Source: Leeuwenhoekiella palythoae
GTDB lineage: Bacteria > Bacteroidota > Bacteroidia > Flavobacteriales > Flavobacteriaceae
Direction of reading: 5' to 3'
Length of the DNA stretch: 64,000 nucleotides
Assembly (NCBI RefSeq): GCF_900130045.1
Contig: NZ_FQXT01000001.1
Span: 186,001 to 250,000 of the forward strand
Shown: piece after piece, positions 18,169 to 27,271 of the stretch
Numbering within the stretch: the first letter of the stretch is position 1
Layout: each line of letters opens with the position of its first letter
The notes under the pieces: generated by a model
Databases searched by the model: none
Seen by the model: only the letters and a program-made list of their open reading frames with translations
Told to the model about the DNA's origin: nothing
Position numbers and translations under genes: made by a program

Positions 18169-18864
18169 ATACATAGCACAAAAGAGAATCTTCAAGTCAT
18201 TTATGAAGACAACCATATTATTGTCGTCAATAAACGGCCTGGAGATATCGTACAAGGTGATAAAACCGGAGATAAGCCACTTAGCGAAGTGGTAAAAAGT
18301 TATATCGCAGAAAAGTACAACAAACCGGGAGCCGTTTATCTCGGCGTCGTGCATCGGTTAGACCGCCCTACGAGTGGCATTGTGATCTTTGCACGTACGT
18401 CGAAAGCCTTACCGAGACTCAATAAGCTGTTTGCGGCAAAAGAGGCAAAAAAAACCTATTGGGCATTAGTAAAAGAAAACCCGCCTAAAAATTCAGATAG
18501 GCTGGTTCATTATTTAAAACGAAATCCTAAGCAAAACAAGTCGTACAGTCACATCAACGAAGTGCCTGACAGTAAAAAAGGAATTTTAGAATACCGTGTA
18601 CTCAAAAAACTGAACACATATTCTTTATTGGAAGTCGATTTACATACCGGACGCCATCATCAAATCAGATCCCAATTATCAGCGATTGGATGCCCGATCA
18701 AAGGCGATTTGAAATATGGTTTTGACCGAAGCAATCCTGACGGAAGCATACATTTACACTCACGCAAATTAACGTTAGTACATCCTGTTCAAAAAAAAGA
18801 AATGACTTTTATTGCAGATCCGCCACTAGATGATAATTTATGGAGAGCCTGTTTAAGTGATTGA
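18169..18864 (+). CDS. RluA-family 23S/tRNA pseudouridine synthase with a non-standard start
   Basis: Isomerises uridine to pseudouridine in RNA. The catalytic motif VHRLDRPTSGI has its Asp at codon 18361-18363. The DLHTGRHHQIR and HLHSRKL segments are also RluA-like; no S4 domain is present. The first conventional start (GTG 18289) would delete the conserved first strand, because the frame upstream still encodes NLQVIYEDNHIIVVNKRPGD. That coding sequence runs back without a stop to the panB TAA at 18139-18141, in panB's own frame, and contains no ATG, GTG or TTG. I place the start at the ATA at 18169, which would give an expected N-terminus HSTKENLQVIYEDN and may be a mutated ATG. CTG 18154 is the alternative. 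The product should be translationally coupled to panB. Exact target uridine unknown. Confidence 0.72.
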   Translation: MHSTKENLQVIYEDNHIIVVNKRPGDIVQGDKTGDKPLSEVVKSYIAEKYNKPGAVYLGVVHRLDRPTSGIVIFARTSKALPRLNKLFAAKEAKKTYWALVKENPPKNSDRLVHYLKRNPKQNKSYSHINEVPDSKKGILEYRVLKKLNTYSLLEVDLHTGRHHQIRSQLSAIGCPIKGDLKYGFDRSNPDGSIHLHSRKLTLVHPVQKKEMTFIADPPLDDNLWRACLSD

Positions 18865-19011
18865 TAACTCTAGCTTTAATTGAAATTGCTGCTACTTATA
18901 AGTTGCCTGCCTCTGGGCAAATACTTGAAGATTTACTTGGATAATAATTCTTATTTCGAAGCCTCCCGATAGCTAGTCTTACATCCTATTTAAACATTTG
19001 GAGATACCAAT

Positions 19012-19041
19012 AAAAAAAGCTCTTTCTTGCGAAAGAGCTTT
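19012..19041 (-). terminator. Terminator of the Cys-rich protein gene
   Basis: An 11-bp perfect stem AAAGCTCTTTC (19016-19026) / GAAAGAGCTTT (19031-19041) with a TTGC loop, followed on the minus strand by T7. It sits 28 bp after the stop codon of the gene at 19070. The adjacent 18865-19011 has no visible gene. Confidence 0.9.
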
Positions 19042-19069
19042 ACTATATAATTTTATAACTTTCAGAAAA

Positions 19070-19318
19070 TTAAGCTGCATTGTTATGCGGAGCCCAGTGT
19101 GAGCATAGCATTTCTGGAGCTGCTTTCTGAGGATTTGCACAAGTAGGACCGTGAAAACGAGCACAGTTAGCGCAATTAGGATCATTTTTAAGTTCTGCTT
19201 TCATTGAAAAACTATCACAAGTGTAACCTGCAGTTACTTGTACATCGTGAAGTTTACATTGATTTGATGCTGTTAAATTTTCGCAATTTGAACAACTATT
19301 TCCGAGTCTGATAGCCAT
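19070..19318 (-). CDS. Small Cys-rich protein with internally duplicated metal-binding motif
   Basis: An 82-residue protein without signal peptide and with eight cysteines in two matching units: C9-x2-C12-x8-C21-x12-C34 and C49-x2-C52-x7-C60-x11-C72, each followed by an aromatic residue. The two halves (NSCSNCENL... and PNCANCARF...) align, so the gene arose by internal duplication. Four Cys per unit is the right number for one Zn ion or one Fe-S cluster. I do not recognise a named family, though I believe similar proteins occur in other flavobacteria. The gene is monocistronic, with a strong terminator. Codon use looks like its neighbours, and the periodicity of Cys makes it certain to be coding. 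Confidence 0.8.
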   Translation of the reverse strand: MAIRLGNSCSNCENLTASNQCKLHDVQVTAGYTCDSFSMKAELKNDPNCANCARFHGPTCANPQKAAPEMLCSHWAPHNNAA

Positions 19319-19455
19319 AACGTTTCTTTTTTGGATTAATACTGAAGTAAAAGTACAGGCTATTCTAGCAAGAATGAATTTAAATAGCTGATTTTGAATG
19401 ATTTGTATTTAGATTGTTTAAAAACAATTATTCCTTTACACTCACAGTCAACCGT

Positions 19456-20328
19456 TTAGGCTTTCGGTTTAACATTACGTAAACTTTCTATGATCACTGC
19501 ACTAATGATCAAAACTCCGCCTATTATTGTGCTCCATTGTGGCATTTCCCCTAAAAGTAAAATCCCTAAAGCGATCCCATATACCGGCTGCACACTACTT
19601 ATAATACTTGCAGTAGTGATGGAAAAATGTCTAAAGGTCATTAGAAATAAGGTATGCCCTAAAGCTGTAGTGAGCAAAGCTAAGGCTAAAAGCCAGACGA
19701 GATTTTCCTGAAGTGCTTCAACATTGGTTTGAAAACTCAATGGAATTAATGCAATTCCTACAATAAGTGCTTGATAGGTCATTAATAAACTACCGTGATA
19801 TTTTTCCACCTGTTTTTTCATCAAAATATTACGTAAAGCATACGCCAATGCCGAACCTAAGCCAAAAGCTACCGCCTGTGTATATTCATTCTCAAAATCC
19901 AGATCAGGTATTAAAAAAGCAATCCCAGCGAGTACAAGCAATCCCAGAAATAAATGGATTTTCTGAAATGGAAGTTTCAACAACAATGGTTCTAAAATAC
20001 TGGTTAACGCGGGATAGGTGAAAATGGTAAGCATTCCAATAGCGACATTACTCAGTTGCAATGCTTTGAAATAAGCGACCCAATGAATGCCCATTAAAAT
20101 TCCGCCTAAAATCACCTTAAAACGATCTTCTCTATCTATTTTTAGACTGATCCTTTTCCATTTTAAAAATAAAAACAGAAAACCTACTGCTAAGAGTGCG
20201 CGCCAACCTATAGTTACCACAGGTGGCAAAGTGACCGCTCTCCCTAAAACACCACTAGTACTTACCAAGAGCATTGCCAGATTAAGCTGTAAAATATTTT
20301 TGATATAGGAATTTTGGGTTTGGGTCAA
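19456..20328 (-). CDS. EamA/DMT-family membrane transporter
   Basis: Drug/metabolite-transporter superfamily protein, 290 residues, with about ten hydrophobic helices in two EamA repeats (about residues 10-140 and 155-285). The glycine- and proline-containing ends of the repeats (GVLGRAVTLPPVV; SVQPVYGIALGILLLGE) are typical. Members export amino acids, nucleosides or other metabolites, usually by proton antiport; the substrate cannot be told. It is preceded on the same strand by the helical-repeat gene at 20350 with only 21 bp between them, so the two may be cotranscribed. Confidence 0.87.
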   Translation of the reverse strand: MTQTQNSYIKNILQLNLAMLLVSTSGVLGRAVTLPPVVTIGWRALLAVGFLFLFLKWKRISLKIDREDRFKVILGGILMGIHWVAYFKALQLSNVAIGMLTIFTYPALTSILEPLLLKLPFQKIHLFLGLLVLAGIAFLIPDLDFENEYTQAVAFGLGSALAYALRNILMKKQVEKYHGSLLMTYQALIVGIALIPLSFQTNVEALQENLVWLLALALLTTALGHTLFLMTFRHFSITTASIISSVQPVYGIALGILLLGEMPQWSTIIGGVLIISAVIIESLRNVKPKA

Positions 20329-20349
20329 AACAAGAATTTTCTTCGAACA

Positions 20350-21912
20350 CTAGCGATTAAGCAAAGATGCTTTTTCTTTAATAATATCGGCAACAGGGCG
20401 GTTTTCAATTCGGCTATCCAACCAAGAAAGAATATCAAGGTACAAAAATGCTCGGCGCTCGTACGGATCATCTTCATAGACTTCTAGCCTATTCCGTAAT
20501 TTTTTGAATTCATTTTTCAATTCGCCCGGGAAAATCTCACCTAGATTTCTTAGGAATTTGATCATCTCTTTTTGCACCTCGTGCAGGTCATCCATCTTGA
20601 TCAAAAACTTATAAGTGCTACGTAAAAGCGTTTCTAAATGATAATCCATTCCGGCTTCATAATGCGCCACAAGATTAAGAATACGTGCAAAACACATTAA
20701 ATCTTCGCGCATTTTGAGCGACTTATTGTTGATGATTTTTCCAAGATACTCGATGCACTTTTTATTCTGACCATTTCCAAAATACAGACTAGCGATCTTG
20801 TAATAAAACACCATTATATGGTGTTCATCCATGCGTTGCCCCGACTGCTTCAGGTATTTTTCAATTTTTTCTATGAGTCCGTCATCTGTACTGAAATCAC
20901 CCACCATAAATTTATGATTCAGCTTATGCGAGTACACATATAGAAATTCTAAAATCTCCAAATTATCGCTATGCGGAAAGTCTGTAGATGCTAAACGCGT
21001 TTCTAGTCGAGCAAGGACTTCTTCAAATTTGGTGTGATGTTTCAAGAAGAATAACGACTCTAGCAAATAATGATTTCCCTTAAGATAAAACACCGGATTA
21101 CGGGCGATCATTGACGGTGTTTCTTCAAACAACTCTACGTAGCGCGTTGCATATTTAAAGCAGCTTAAAAAATCCTGAATTAAAAAACTATACCAGAGAT
21201 AGGCCTTATTCAACCATAGTTTCTCCCGAAATCCTAGATCGCTCATTTTATACTTAGGCATCGACTTCGTGAAAAATTGAGTGATCTCTCGTTTCTCTTC
21301 ATCACTACGCACATAGCCGGTTTTCAACATCAATCCATACAGCTGAAGCGATAAATTAGAGAGTTTGCTGGTCATCAGATTCTGCTGACTAAGGATCTTA
21401 GCTTCGTTTGCTAACTCTTCTGAGCGGGTACTCATACTGCGCGTGATGTATTGACTTTCGATCACTTTTTCAAGCTCAACGATCTCATAGGCCACATTTT
21501 TTTCTTCATTCTCAATTGCCATATGCTTGGCTTTCTCCAGAAGTTTTAAGCTTTGTTGATACAAGCCTTTTTGATAAAGCACCGTAGCAAAATCTAACTG
21601 TTCTCGTATTTGAACACGTATATTTTGATGCGCCGGACTCAAGCGCAGCGAGATTAAAATCTGCTTATAGAGATGCGCTTTTAGATTAGACAGCTGTTGT
21701 TTCTTGACAATATTCTGCTTAAAAATTTCGCTTTCATCATAGGTATTCATTTTATCCAGCAGGTTAAAAAGCTGTAAATACTTAGAATCTGCGTTTCCGT
21801 CCAGGCGACCTACGTAAAGTTTAAATTGTCGTTTTTCAGACTTTGATAACGACTTGATGAGCACGTAAAGCGAATCTTTTGAATCATTTGCTGTTGTAAT
21901 GATTTTACGCAT
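20350..21912 (-). CDS. Conserved Bacteroidota helical-repeat protein of unknown function
   Basis: A 520-residue protein without signal peptide or membrane segment. It is almost entirely alpha-helical in composition, with several TPR-like pairs (for example YQKGLYQQSLKLLEKAKHMA and KIASLYFGNGQNKKCIEYLGKI). The N-terminus SLYVLIKSLSKSEKRQFKLYVGR is strongly basic and could bind RNA or another partner. I believe homologues are widespread in flavobacteria but carry no functional name. It is divergent from leuA, sharing a 127-bp control region, and lies 21 bp upstream of the DMT transporter. No catalytic motif is visible, so a scaffolding role is the most that can be said. Confidence 0.75.
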   Translation of the reverse strand: MRKIITTANDSKDSLYVLIKSLSKSEKRQFKLYVGRLDGNADSKYLQLFNLLDKMNTYDESEIFKQNIVKKQQLSNLKAHLYKQILISLRLSPAHQNIRVQIREQLDFATVLYQKGLYQQSLKLLEKAKHMAIENEEKNVAYEIVELEKVIESQYITRSMSTRSEELANEAKILSQQNLMTSKLSNLSLQLYGLMLKTGYVRSDEEKREITQFFTKSMPKYKMSDLGFREKLWLNKAYLWYSFLIQDFLSCFKYATRYVELFEETPSMIARNPVFYLKGNHYLLESLFFLKHHTKFEEVLARLETRLASTDFPHSDNLEILEFLYVYSHKLNHKFMVGDFSTDDGLIEKIEKYLKQSGQRMDEHHIMVFYYKIASLYFGNGQNKKCIEYLGKIINNKSLKMREDLMCFARILNLVAHYEAGMDYHLETLLRSTYKFLIKMDDLHEVQKEMIKFLRNLGEIFPGELKNEFKKLRNRLEVYEDDPYERRAFLYLDILSWLDSRIENRPVADIIKEKASLLNR

Positions 21913-21964
21913 AAAATATTGTTTATCAGTACTTTAAATAAAGACGTTTTTGCTTAAACATCGT

Positions 21965-21987
21965 AGGTTATTTTGCTTTGGTAACCT
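21965..21987. promoter_or_regulatory. Inverted repeat in the leuA upstream region
   Basis: AGGTTA (21965-21970) and TAACCT (21982-21987) form a perfect 6-bp inverted repeat with an 11-nt spacer. The spacer holds two TTG triplets that could be -33 elements for leuA; an AT-rich TATATATT follows at 22003-22010. The site also lies between leuA and the divergent gene, so it could control either. No leader peptide was found here. Confidence 0.3.
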
Positions 21988-22039
21988 CAAAAGTACTACC
22001 AATATATATATTCACACTTAAATTGAGAAAAAAAGCACT

Positions 22040-23212
22040 ATGACCGATAACAAAGTCCAAATTTTTGACACAACACTACGAGACGGGGAGCAAGTCCCAG
22101 GCTGTAAATTAGACACCCAACAAAAGCTAATTATTGCAGAACGTCTCGACCTGCTGGGTGTTGATGTTATTGAGGCCGGTTTCCCTATCTCTAGCCCCGG
22201 TGATTTTAAATCTGTTGAAGAAATTTCGCGTTTGGTAAAAAACGCAACGGTATGCGGTCTTACCCGTGCCGTTAAAAAAGATATTGAAGTAGCTGCTGAA
22301 GCTTTAAAACATGCTGTAAAGCCACGTATTCACACAGGAATTGGTACCAGCGACTCGCACATTAAATACAAGTTTAAATCAAATCGTGAGGACATTATTA
22401 AACGCGCTTACGATGCTGTGGCTTATGCAAAAACCTTTGTAGAAGACGTAGAGTTTTATGCTGAAGACGCTGGCCGTACAGACAATGAGTATCTGGCACG
22501 CGTTTGTGAAGCTGCTGTAAAAGCAGGTGCTACGGTGCTTAATATTCCTGATACTACAGGATACTGCTTACCCGAAGAATACGGAGCAAAAATGAAATAC
22601 CTTATGGAAAACGTAAAAGGTATTGACAAAGCCATTCTATCTTGCCACTGTCATAACGATCTGGGCCTTGCAACTGCCAACTCGATTGCCGGTGTGGTTA
22701 ATGGTGCGCGCCAGATAGAATGTACTATAAACGGTATTGGCGAACGTGCCGGAAATACCGCTCTTGAAGAAGTCGTGATGATCTTACGTCAACATCCGGA
22801 CTTAGGTTTGGATACTAACATCAATTCTCGTCTACTTTGGGATACCAGTAAAATGGTAAGTGACAAAATGGGAATGCCGGTACAACCTAACAAAGCGGTT
22901 GTGGGTTCTAATGCTTTTGCTCACAGCTCAGGGATTCACCAAGACGGTGTGATCAAAAACCGCGAGACTTACGAAATTATGGATCCAGAAGAAGTTGGTG
23001 TTACCGAAAGCGCCATCATTCTTACTGCACGTAGCGGTCGCGCAGCTTTAGCGTACCGTTCTAAAAAAGTAGGCTACGAATTAACCAAGCTTCAGTTAGA
23101 TGATGTTTATGAGGTCTTTCTTAAATTTGCAGATAAGCAGAAAGAAATTCACGATGAAGACATTCACGAGATCATGAAAGAAGCAAAAATTCAGACGCAA
23201 GTCGAAGCATAA
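22040..23212 (+). CDS. leuA: 2-isopropylmalate synthase, short form lacking the C-terminal regulatory domain
   Basis: First committed step of leucine synthesis: condenses acetyl-CoA with 2-oxoisovalerate. The catalytic HMGL-type TIM barrel is complete, with [16 protein letters not shown] near the N-terminus, the metal-binding [12 protein letters not shown], and [15 protein letters not shown]. The protein has 390 residues against about 510-520 for classical LeuA; it stops after the helical subdomain ([22 protein letters not shown]), so the leucine-binding allosteric domain is missing. Either feedback control works differently here or a second, full-length LeuA exists elsewhere. Homocitrate or citramalate synthase are related alternatives, but the leuCDB genes directly downstream favour LeuA. 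A strong terminator separates it from leuC. Confidence 0.9.
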   Translation: MTDNKVQIFDTTLRDGEQVPGCKLDTQQKLIIAERLDLLGVDVIEAGFPISSPGDFKSVEEISRLVKNATVCGLTRAVKKDIEVAAEALKHAVKPRIHTGIGTSDSHIKYKFKSNREDIIKRAYDAVAYAKTFVEDVEFYAEDAGRTDNEYLARVCEAAVKAGATVLNIPDTTGYCLPEEYGAKMKYLMENVKGIDKAILSCHCHNDLGLATANSIAGVVNGARQIECTINGIGERAGNTALEEVVMILRQHPDLGLDTNINSRLLWDTSKMVSDKMGMPVQPNKAVVGSNAFAHSSGIHQDGVIKNRETYEIMDPEEVGVTESAIILTARSGRAALAYRSKKVGYELTKLQLDDVYEVFLKFADKQKEIHDEDIHEIMKEAKIQTQVEA

Positions 23213-23234
23213 CACATTATAAATTAAACTATTA

Positions 23235-23268
23235 AATAAGGATTCTTGAATTAGAATCCTTATTTTTT
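23235..23268 (+). terminator. Terminator between leuA and leuC
   Basis: A 12-bp perfect stem AATAAGGATTCT (23235-23246) / AGAATCCTTATT (23253-23264) with a 6-nt loop, running into T6. It lies 22 bp after leuA and 40 bp before leuC, so leuCDB either have their own promoter or depend on readthrough. Confidence 0.85.
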
Positions 23269-23307
23269 CATATAATCTAAGTGTTCTCAGGAACCAATTA
23301 CAATACA

Positions 23308-24693
23308 ATGGCAGGAAAAACCCTATTTGATAAAGTTTGGGACGCGCACGTGGTAGACACGGTGCCTAATGGCCCACAAGTACTTTATATAGACAAACAC
23401 CTTATTCACGAGGTAACCAGCCCGCAAGCTTTTTCAGAATTAGAAGAACGCGGCATCGCCGTAGCACGCCCTGATCAGATCGTGGCAACTGCAGATCACA
23501 ACACACCAACAGTAGATCAACATTTGCCGGTGCGTGATGTATTATCAAGAAATCAGCTGAAACAACTTTCAGAAAACTGTGAAAAACATGGGATCACGCT
23601 TTATGGTCTTGGTCACAAATACAACGGAATCGTACACGTGATGGCTCCCGAATTAGGAATCACCCAACCGGGTATGACGATGGTTTGTGGGGATAGCCAC
23701 ACCTCTACACATGGTGCATTTGGTACGATCGCTTTTGGTATTGGTACTAGCCAGGTTGCGCAGGTTTTTGCAAGCCAGTGTTTATTATTGACGAAGCCGA
23801 AAAGTCTGCGGGTAAACGTAAACGGAAAATTAAAACCTAACGTGCTTCCTAAAGATGTAATTCTTTATGTGATCTCAAAAATTGGTACCAACGCAGGTAC
23901 CGGATATTTCTGTGAATATGCCGGGAATGTCTTTGAAGAAATGTCTATGGAAGGCCGTATGACGGTTTGTAATATGAGTATCGAAATGGGTGCGCGAGGC
24001 GGAATGATCGCACCAGATCAGACTACTTTTGACTACGTTCAAGGGCGCGAATTCGCTCCGGAAAATGCAGAATGGGAAGAAAAATTGGCCTACTGGAAAA
24101 CGCTTCCTACAGATGCTGATGCGGTTTTTGATAAAGAATACTCGTTTGATGCAGAAGACATCGAGCCAATGGTTACTTACGGTACAAACCCGGGAATGGG
24201 AATTAAAGTTACCGGAACCATTCCTGATAAAGAGGATGTAAATCTAGATAAGGCACTCGCTTATATGAACTTTAAAAAGGGAGAAAGCCTTATTGATAAA
24301 CCTATCAATTATGTATTTATTGGTAGTTGTACCAACTCCCGTATTGAAGATTTCCGCATTGCGGCAGATTTTGTAAAAGGAAAACAAAAAGCCCCAAATG
24401 TAAACGCCTGGTTAGTTCCGGGATCGCAGCAAGTAGCTAAGCAACTCGTTGAGGAAGGACTTGATAAAGTCTTTACTGAAGCCGGATTTGCATTGAGACA
24501 GCCCGGTTGTTCTGCTTGTTTAGCGATGAACGATGATAAAATTCCGGAAGGTGAATATTGCGTTTCTACTTCAAACCGAAACTTTGAAGGACGCCAAGGA
24601 CAAGGCGCTCGTACGATTTTAGCGAGTCCGCTAATGGCTGCCGCCACCGCCGTTGCCGGAAAAATTACAGACATTACAAAACAATTAAACTAG
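23308..24693 (+). CDS. leuC: 3-isopropylmalate dehydratase large subunit
   Basis: Aconitase-family subunit that, with LeuD, isomerises 2- to 3-isopropylmalate. Start placed at the ATG at 23308 ([16 protein letters not shown]), giving 461 residues; a GTG at 23281 would add nine residues with no family match. The aconitase signatures are present: [27 protein letters not shown] with the first Fe-S Cys context, [14 protein letters not shown], and [12 protein letters not shown], which supply the [4Fe-4S] ligands. The stop codon abuts the leuD start without a gap, so the two subunits are translationally coupled. Confidence 0.96.
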   Translation: MAGKTLFDKVWDAHVVDTVPNGPQVLYIDKHLIHEVTSPQAFSELEERGIAVARPDQIVATADHNTPTVDQHLPVRDVLSRNQLKQLSENCEKHGITLYGLGHKYNGIVHVMAPELGITQPGMTMVCGDSHTSTHGAFGTIAFGIGTSQVAQVFASQCLLLTKPKSLRVNVNGKLKPNVLPKDVILYVISKIGTNAGTGYFCEYAGNVFEEMSMEGRMTVCNMSIEMGARGGMIAPDQTTFDYVQGREFAPENAEWEEKLAYWKTLPTDADAVFDKEYSFDAEDIEPMVTYGTNPGMGIKVTGTIPDKEDVNLDKALAYMNFKKGESLIDKPINYVFIGSCTNSRIEDFRIAADFVKGKQKAPNVNAWLVPGSQQVAKQLVEEGLDKVFTEAGFALRQPGCSACLAMNDDKIPEGEYCVSTSNRNFEGRQGQGARTILASPLMAAATAVAGKITDITKQLN

Positions 24694-25278
24694 ATGGAAA
24701 AGTTTACAAAACTTACCGATACTGCTGTTCCGTTACCTATTGAAAATATAGATACAGACCAGATCATACCTGCGCGCTTCCTAAAGTCTACCGACAAAAA
24801 AGGCTTTGGCGATAATGTTTTTAGAGATTGGAGATTTAAACAAAACGGTGAAGTAAATGAGGATTTTGTTTTGAACGATCCTACGTACAGCGGTCCTATT
24901 TTAGTTGCTGGAGATAACTTTGGTTGCGGTTCTAGTAGAGAACACGCCGCTTGGGCGATTGCAGGATATGGTTTTAAAGTAGTGATCAGCAGTTTCTTTG
25001 CAGATATTTTTAAAGGAAACGCGCTTAATAACGGTATTCTTCCTATTCAGGTAACTCCGGAATATTTAAAAGAACTTTTAGCACTTGTTGCTGAAAAACC
25101 GCAAACCAAACTCACCATTGATCTAGAAAACCAGTTATTGAGTACCCCTGCGGGCGAACTCGAGTTTGAGATCGATCCGTATAAAAAGGTCTGTATGATC
25201 AATGGCTATGATGACATTGATTTCTTGATCAGTAAAAAAGATAAAATCGAAGCTTTTGAACTTGAACGCAGCTTCTAA
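24694..25278 (+). CDS. leuD: 3-isopropylmalate dehydratase small subunit
   Basis: Swivelling-domain subunit of isopropylmalate isomerase, 194 residues, the normal length. Visible are [14 protein letters not shown] near the N-terminus and the substrate-binding loop [14 protein letters not shown], both diagnostic of LeuD. Its ATG follows the leuC stop directly, and leuB begins 24 bp after its end, in the order leuC-leuD-leuB. The protein works only as a heterodimer with LeuC. Confidence 0.96.
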   Translation: MEKFTKLTDTAVPLPIENIDTDQIIPARFLKSTDKKGFGDNVFRDWRFKQNGEVNEDFVLNDPTYSGPILVAGDNFGCGSSREHAAWAIAGYGFKVVISSFFADIFKGNALNNGILPIQVTPEYLKELLALVAEKPQTKLTIDLENQLLSTPAGELEFEIDPYKKVCMINGYDDIDFLISKKDKIEAFELERSF

Positions 25279-25302
25279 CTAATAAACGATAAAGTAGCAC
25301 TT

Positions 25303-26418
25303 ATGAAATTTGATATAGCACTTTTAGCAGGAGACGGTATTGGTCCTGAGGTCACTGAGCAAGCCGTGAAGGCGCTTGATGCGATCGCAGACGTTTACAA
25401 TCATACATTTAAATTTAACAAAGCGCTGGTAGGCGCTTGCGCTATTGACGAGACGGGAGACCCGCTTCCTGAAGATACGATCAAATTGTGTCAGGAAAGC
25501 GATGCGGTACTTTTTGGTGCCATTGGTCATCCTAAATATGACAATGATCCTTCAGCAAAAGTTAGACCTGAACAAGGTTTATTAAAGCTGCGTAAGTCGC
25601 TTGGTCTATTCTGTAACATCAGACCGGTAAAAGCTTACGAGCGCTTGATCGAAAATTCTCCGTTGAAAAAAGAGATCATCAGCGGGACTGATATTTCTAT
25701 CTATCGCGAACTCACCGGCGGAATTTACTTTGGATCAAAAGAATTAAGCGAAGACGGACAAGTAGCAAGCGATGGTTGCTCCTACTCTGTTGAAGAAATC
25801 ACGCGTATTGCGCATCTTGCCTTTAAAGAAGCACAAAACCGAAGAAAAAAATTAACGCTTGTAGATAAAGCAAATGTATTAGAAACTTCGCGTTTATGGC
25901 GTAAAACCGTTACCGAGATCGCTAAAGAATATGATGATGTAGAACTCGACTTTTTATTTGTGGACAACGCAGCGATGCAAATGATCTTAAATCCGAGTCA
26001 GTTTGATGTGATCTTAACCGAAAATCTTTTTGGAGATATCATTTCTGATGAAGCATCGGTAATTGGTGGTTCCATCGGGCTATTGGCTTCTGCATCTATC
26101 GGAAGCACTGTAGGAATGTTTGAGCCTATTCACGGTTCATTCCCTCAAGCTACTGGTAAAAATATTGCTAACCCGCTGGCTTCTATTCTTTCTGCAGCAA
26201 TGATGTTACGCCATCTTGATCTGCAAAAAGAAGCAGACGCTATCGAAAAAGCAGTAGAAAAGTCATTAGAGTTAGGTATCACTACTGGCGATATCAATCC
26301 TAAAAAACCCTACAGCACGACCAAGGTGGGTGACTTTATTGCTGACTACATCACACATCCTGAAGATTCTAATCGTAATTTTAGAAACATTCACGCGGGA
26401 CAAAGCACGATTATCTAG
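25303..26418 (+). CDS. leuB: 3-isopropylmalate dehydrogenase
   Basis: NAD-dependent oxidative decarboxylation of 3-isopropylmalate to 2-oxoisocaproate, the last committed leucine step before transamination. The 371-residue protein has the N-terminal LLAGDGIGPEVTEQAVKAL, LFGAIGHPKYD, RPEQGLLKLRKSLGLFCNIRP, the catalytic-Tyr region (SIYRELTGGIYFG) and the Asp-rich metal site ENLFGDIISDEASVIGGSIGLL. It is the last gene of leuCDB and is followed by a bidirectional terminator. Confidence 0.97.
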   Translation: MKFDIALLAGDGIGPEVTEQAVKALDAIADVYNHTFKFNKALVGACAIDETGDPLPEDTIKLCQESDAVLFGAIGHPKYDNDPSAKVRPEQGLLKLRKSLGLFCNIRPVKAYERLIENSPLKKEIISGTDISIYRELTGGIYFGSKELSEDGQVASDGCSYSVEEITRIAHLAFKEAQNRRKKLTLVDKANVLETSRLWRKTVTEIAKEYDDVELDFLFVDNAAMQMILNPSQFDVILTENLFGDIISDEASVIGGSIGLLASASIGSTVGMFEPIHGSFPQATGKNIANPLASILSAAMMLRHLDLQKEADAIEKAVEKSLELGITTGDINPKKPYSTTKVGDFIADYITHPEDSNRNFRNIHAGQSTII

Positions 26419-26423
26419 GAATA

Positions 26424-26480
26424 GATTTTAGGTAGAAGATATTAGATCCTAGATCTGAGATGTTAGACCTGAAATATTAG
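26424..26480. repeat. Degenerate tandem AT-rich repeat downstream of leuB
   Basis: About three imperfect copies of a unit like gATnTTAGAtcctga (around 26438, 26459 and 26474), 15-20 nt apart, directly before the terminator. It is noncoding. Similar runs built on 'TTAGA' are, to my knowledge, common between flavobacterial genes. Confidence 0.3.
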
Positions 26481-26483
26481 AAT

Positions 26484-26516
26484 AAAAAAAGCGACCTGTT
26501 GGGTCGCTTTTTTTTT
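26484..26516. terminator. Bidirectional terminator after leuB
   Basis: Core stem GCGACC (26491-26496) / GGTCGC (26502-26507), extended by pairing A7 and T9 tracts on either side. It also serves the convergent SRPBCC gene. The same core occurs in the terminator at 53563-53591. Confidence 0.93.
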
Positions 26517-26532
26517 GTTCAGTGTCAGATTC

Positions 26533-27060
26533 CTAATTATCCTCGAGAATTTCCTTTAGATTTTTGAGTCCGGCTTCAAAGTCTTTGCCTACCATTTTAT
26601 CCATACTCATAAAATACGTCATCACTGTAAAGGGAAACTTATTCTTTCCGCTAAAACCCCAAGCTACGTTAGTTATCCCGGGATTAGGTGTGCTTACCGC
26701 TAACCACGCATCGCTGGTACTTTTCATAGGTTTAATAAAGCGCAACTGACTTTCTATACGTTTACCGGGAATGATCCCTGTAATCTCTTGTTCGCCACTT
26801 CCTACTTCTTTATTTCCATCCCATTTAGAAACAAAGCCCACAGTACCATCTACCCCTTCATAGACTTTCTTCATATCTGGATCCTTTCGGCTCCAAGGAG
26901 ACCAATGATCTTGATTTTTTAAATACTTTAAATATTCAAAAACTTTATCTGCTGGTTTTTGAATGTTGATATCACGCTTTACTACATATTGCTTTTTGGC
27001 GGTCAAATGCAGAATAGCGATTAAAACTAAAATTCCGATGAGGATATAGACGAATAACAT
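26533..27060 (-). CDS. SRPBCC-family (polyketide cyclase/dehydrase-type) membrane-anchored protein
   Basis: A 175-residue protein with one N-terminal transmembrane helix (residues 2-20) followed by a START/Bet-v1-like SRPBCC domain. The segment VKRDINIQKPADKVFEYLKYLKNQDHWSPWSRKDPDMKKVYEG is characteristic of the polyketide_cyc2 family. Such domains form a deep hydrophobic cavity for small ligands; the natural ligand is unknown. It is a single gene between two terminators, convergent with leuB. Confidence 0.83.
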   Translation of the reverse strand: MLFVYILIGILVLIAILHLTAKKQYVVKRDINIQKPADKVFEYLKYLKNQDHWSPWSRKDPDMKKVYEGVDGTVGFVSKWDGNKEVGSGEQEITGIIPGKRIESQLRFIKPMKSTSDAWLAVSTPNPGITNVAWGFSGKNKFPFTVMTYFMSMDKMVGKDFEAGLKNLKEILEDN

Positions 27061-27173
27061 ATCAGGTTGTTTGAGGTTGCTACAGACTAAAGTAGAAAAA
27101 TTTTAAATGTAATTCTCAAACTTTTTTAAACAACCACTCCCAAAACGATATTTTGTGTCTTAATTGATTTCAA

Positions 27174-27209
27174 TAAAAAACCGCCCGGGACATCACCACC
27201 GGGCGGTTT
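27174..27209 (-). terminator. Terminator of the RND efflux operon
   Basis: An 11-bp GC-rich stem AAACCGCCCGG (27178-27188) / CCGGGCGGTTT (27199-27209), followed on the minus strand by T7. It is 62 bp beyond the stop of the outer-membrane factor gene. Confidence 0.93.
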
Positions 27210-27271
27210 CTAGTTTGCACGCTTCCGATATCAAAAGAAGCGATGCAAACAACCTCAACACTAACTAAAAA

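Noticed and set aside
21913-22039. Possible leucine leader peptide before leuA
   Set aside because: No short ORF with Leu codons and no terminator is present; only a small inverted repeat was found.
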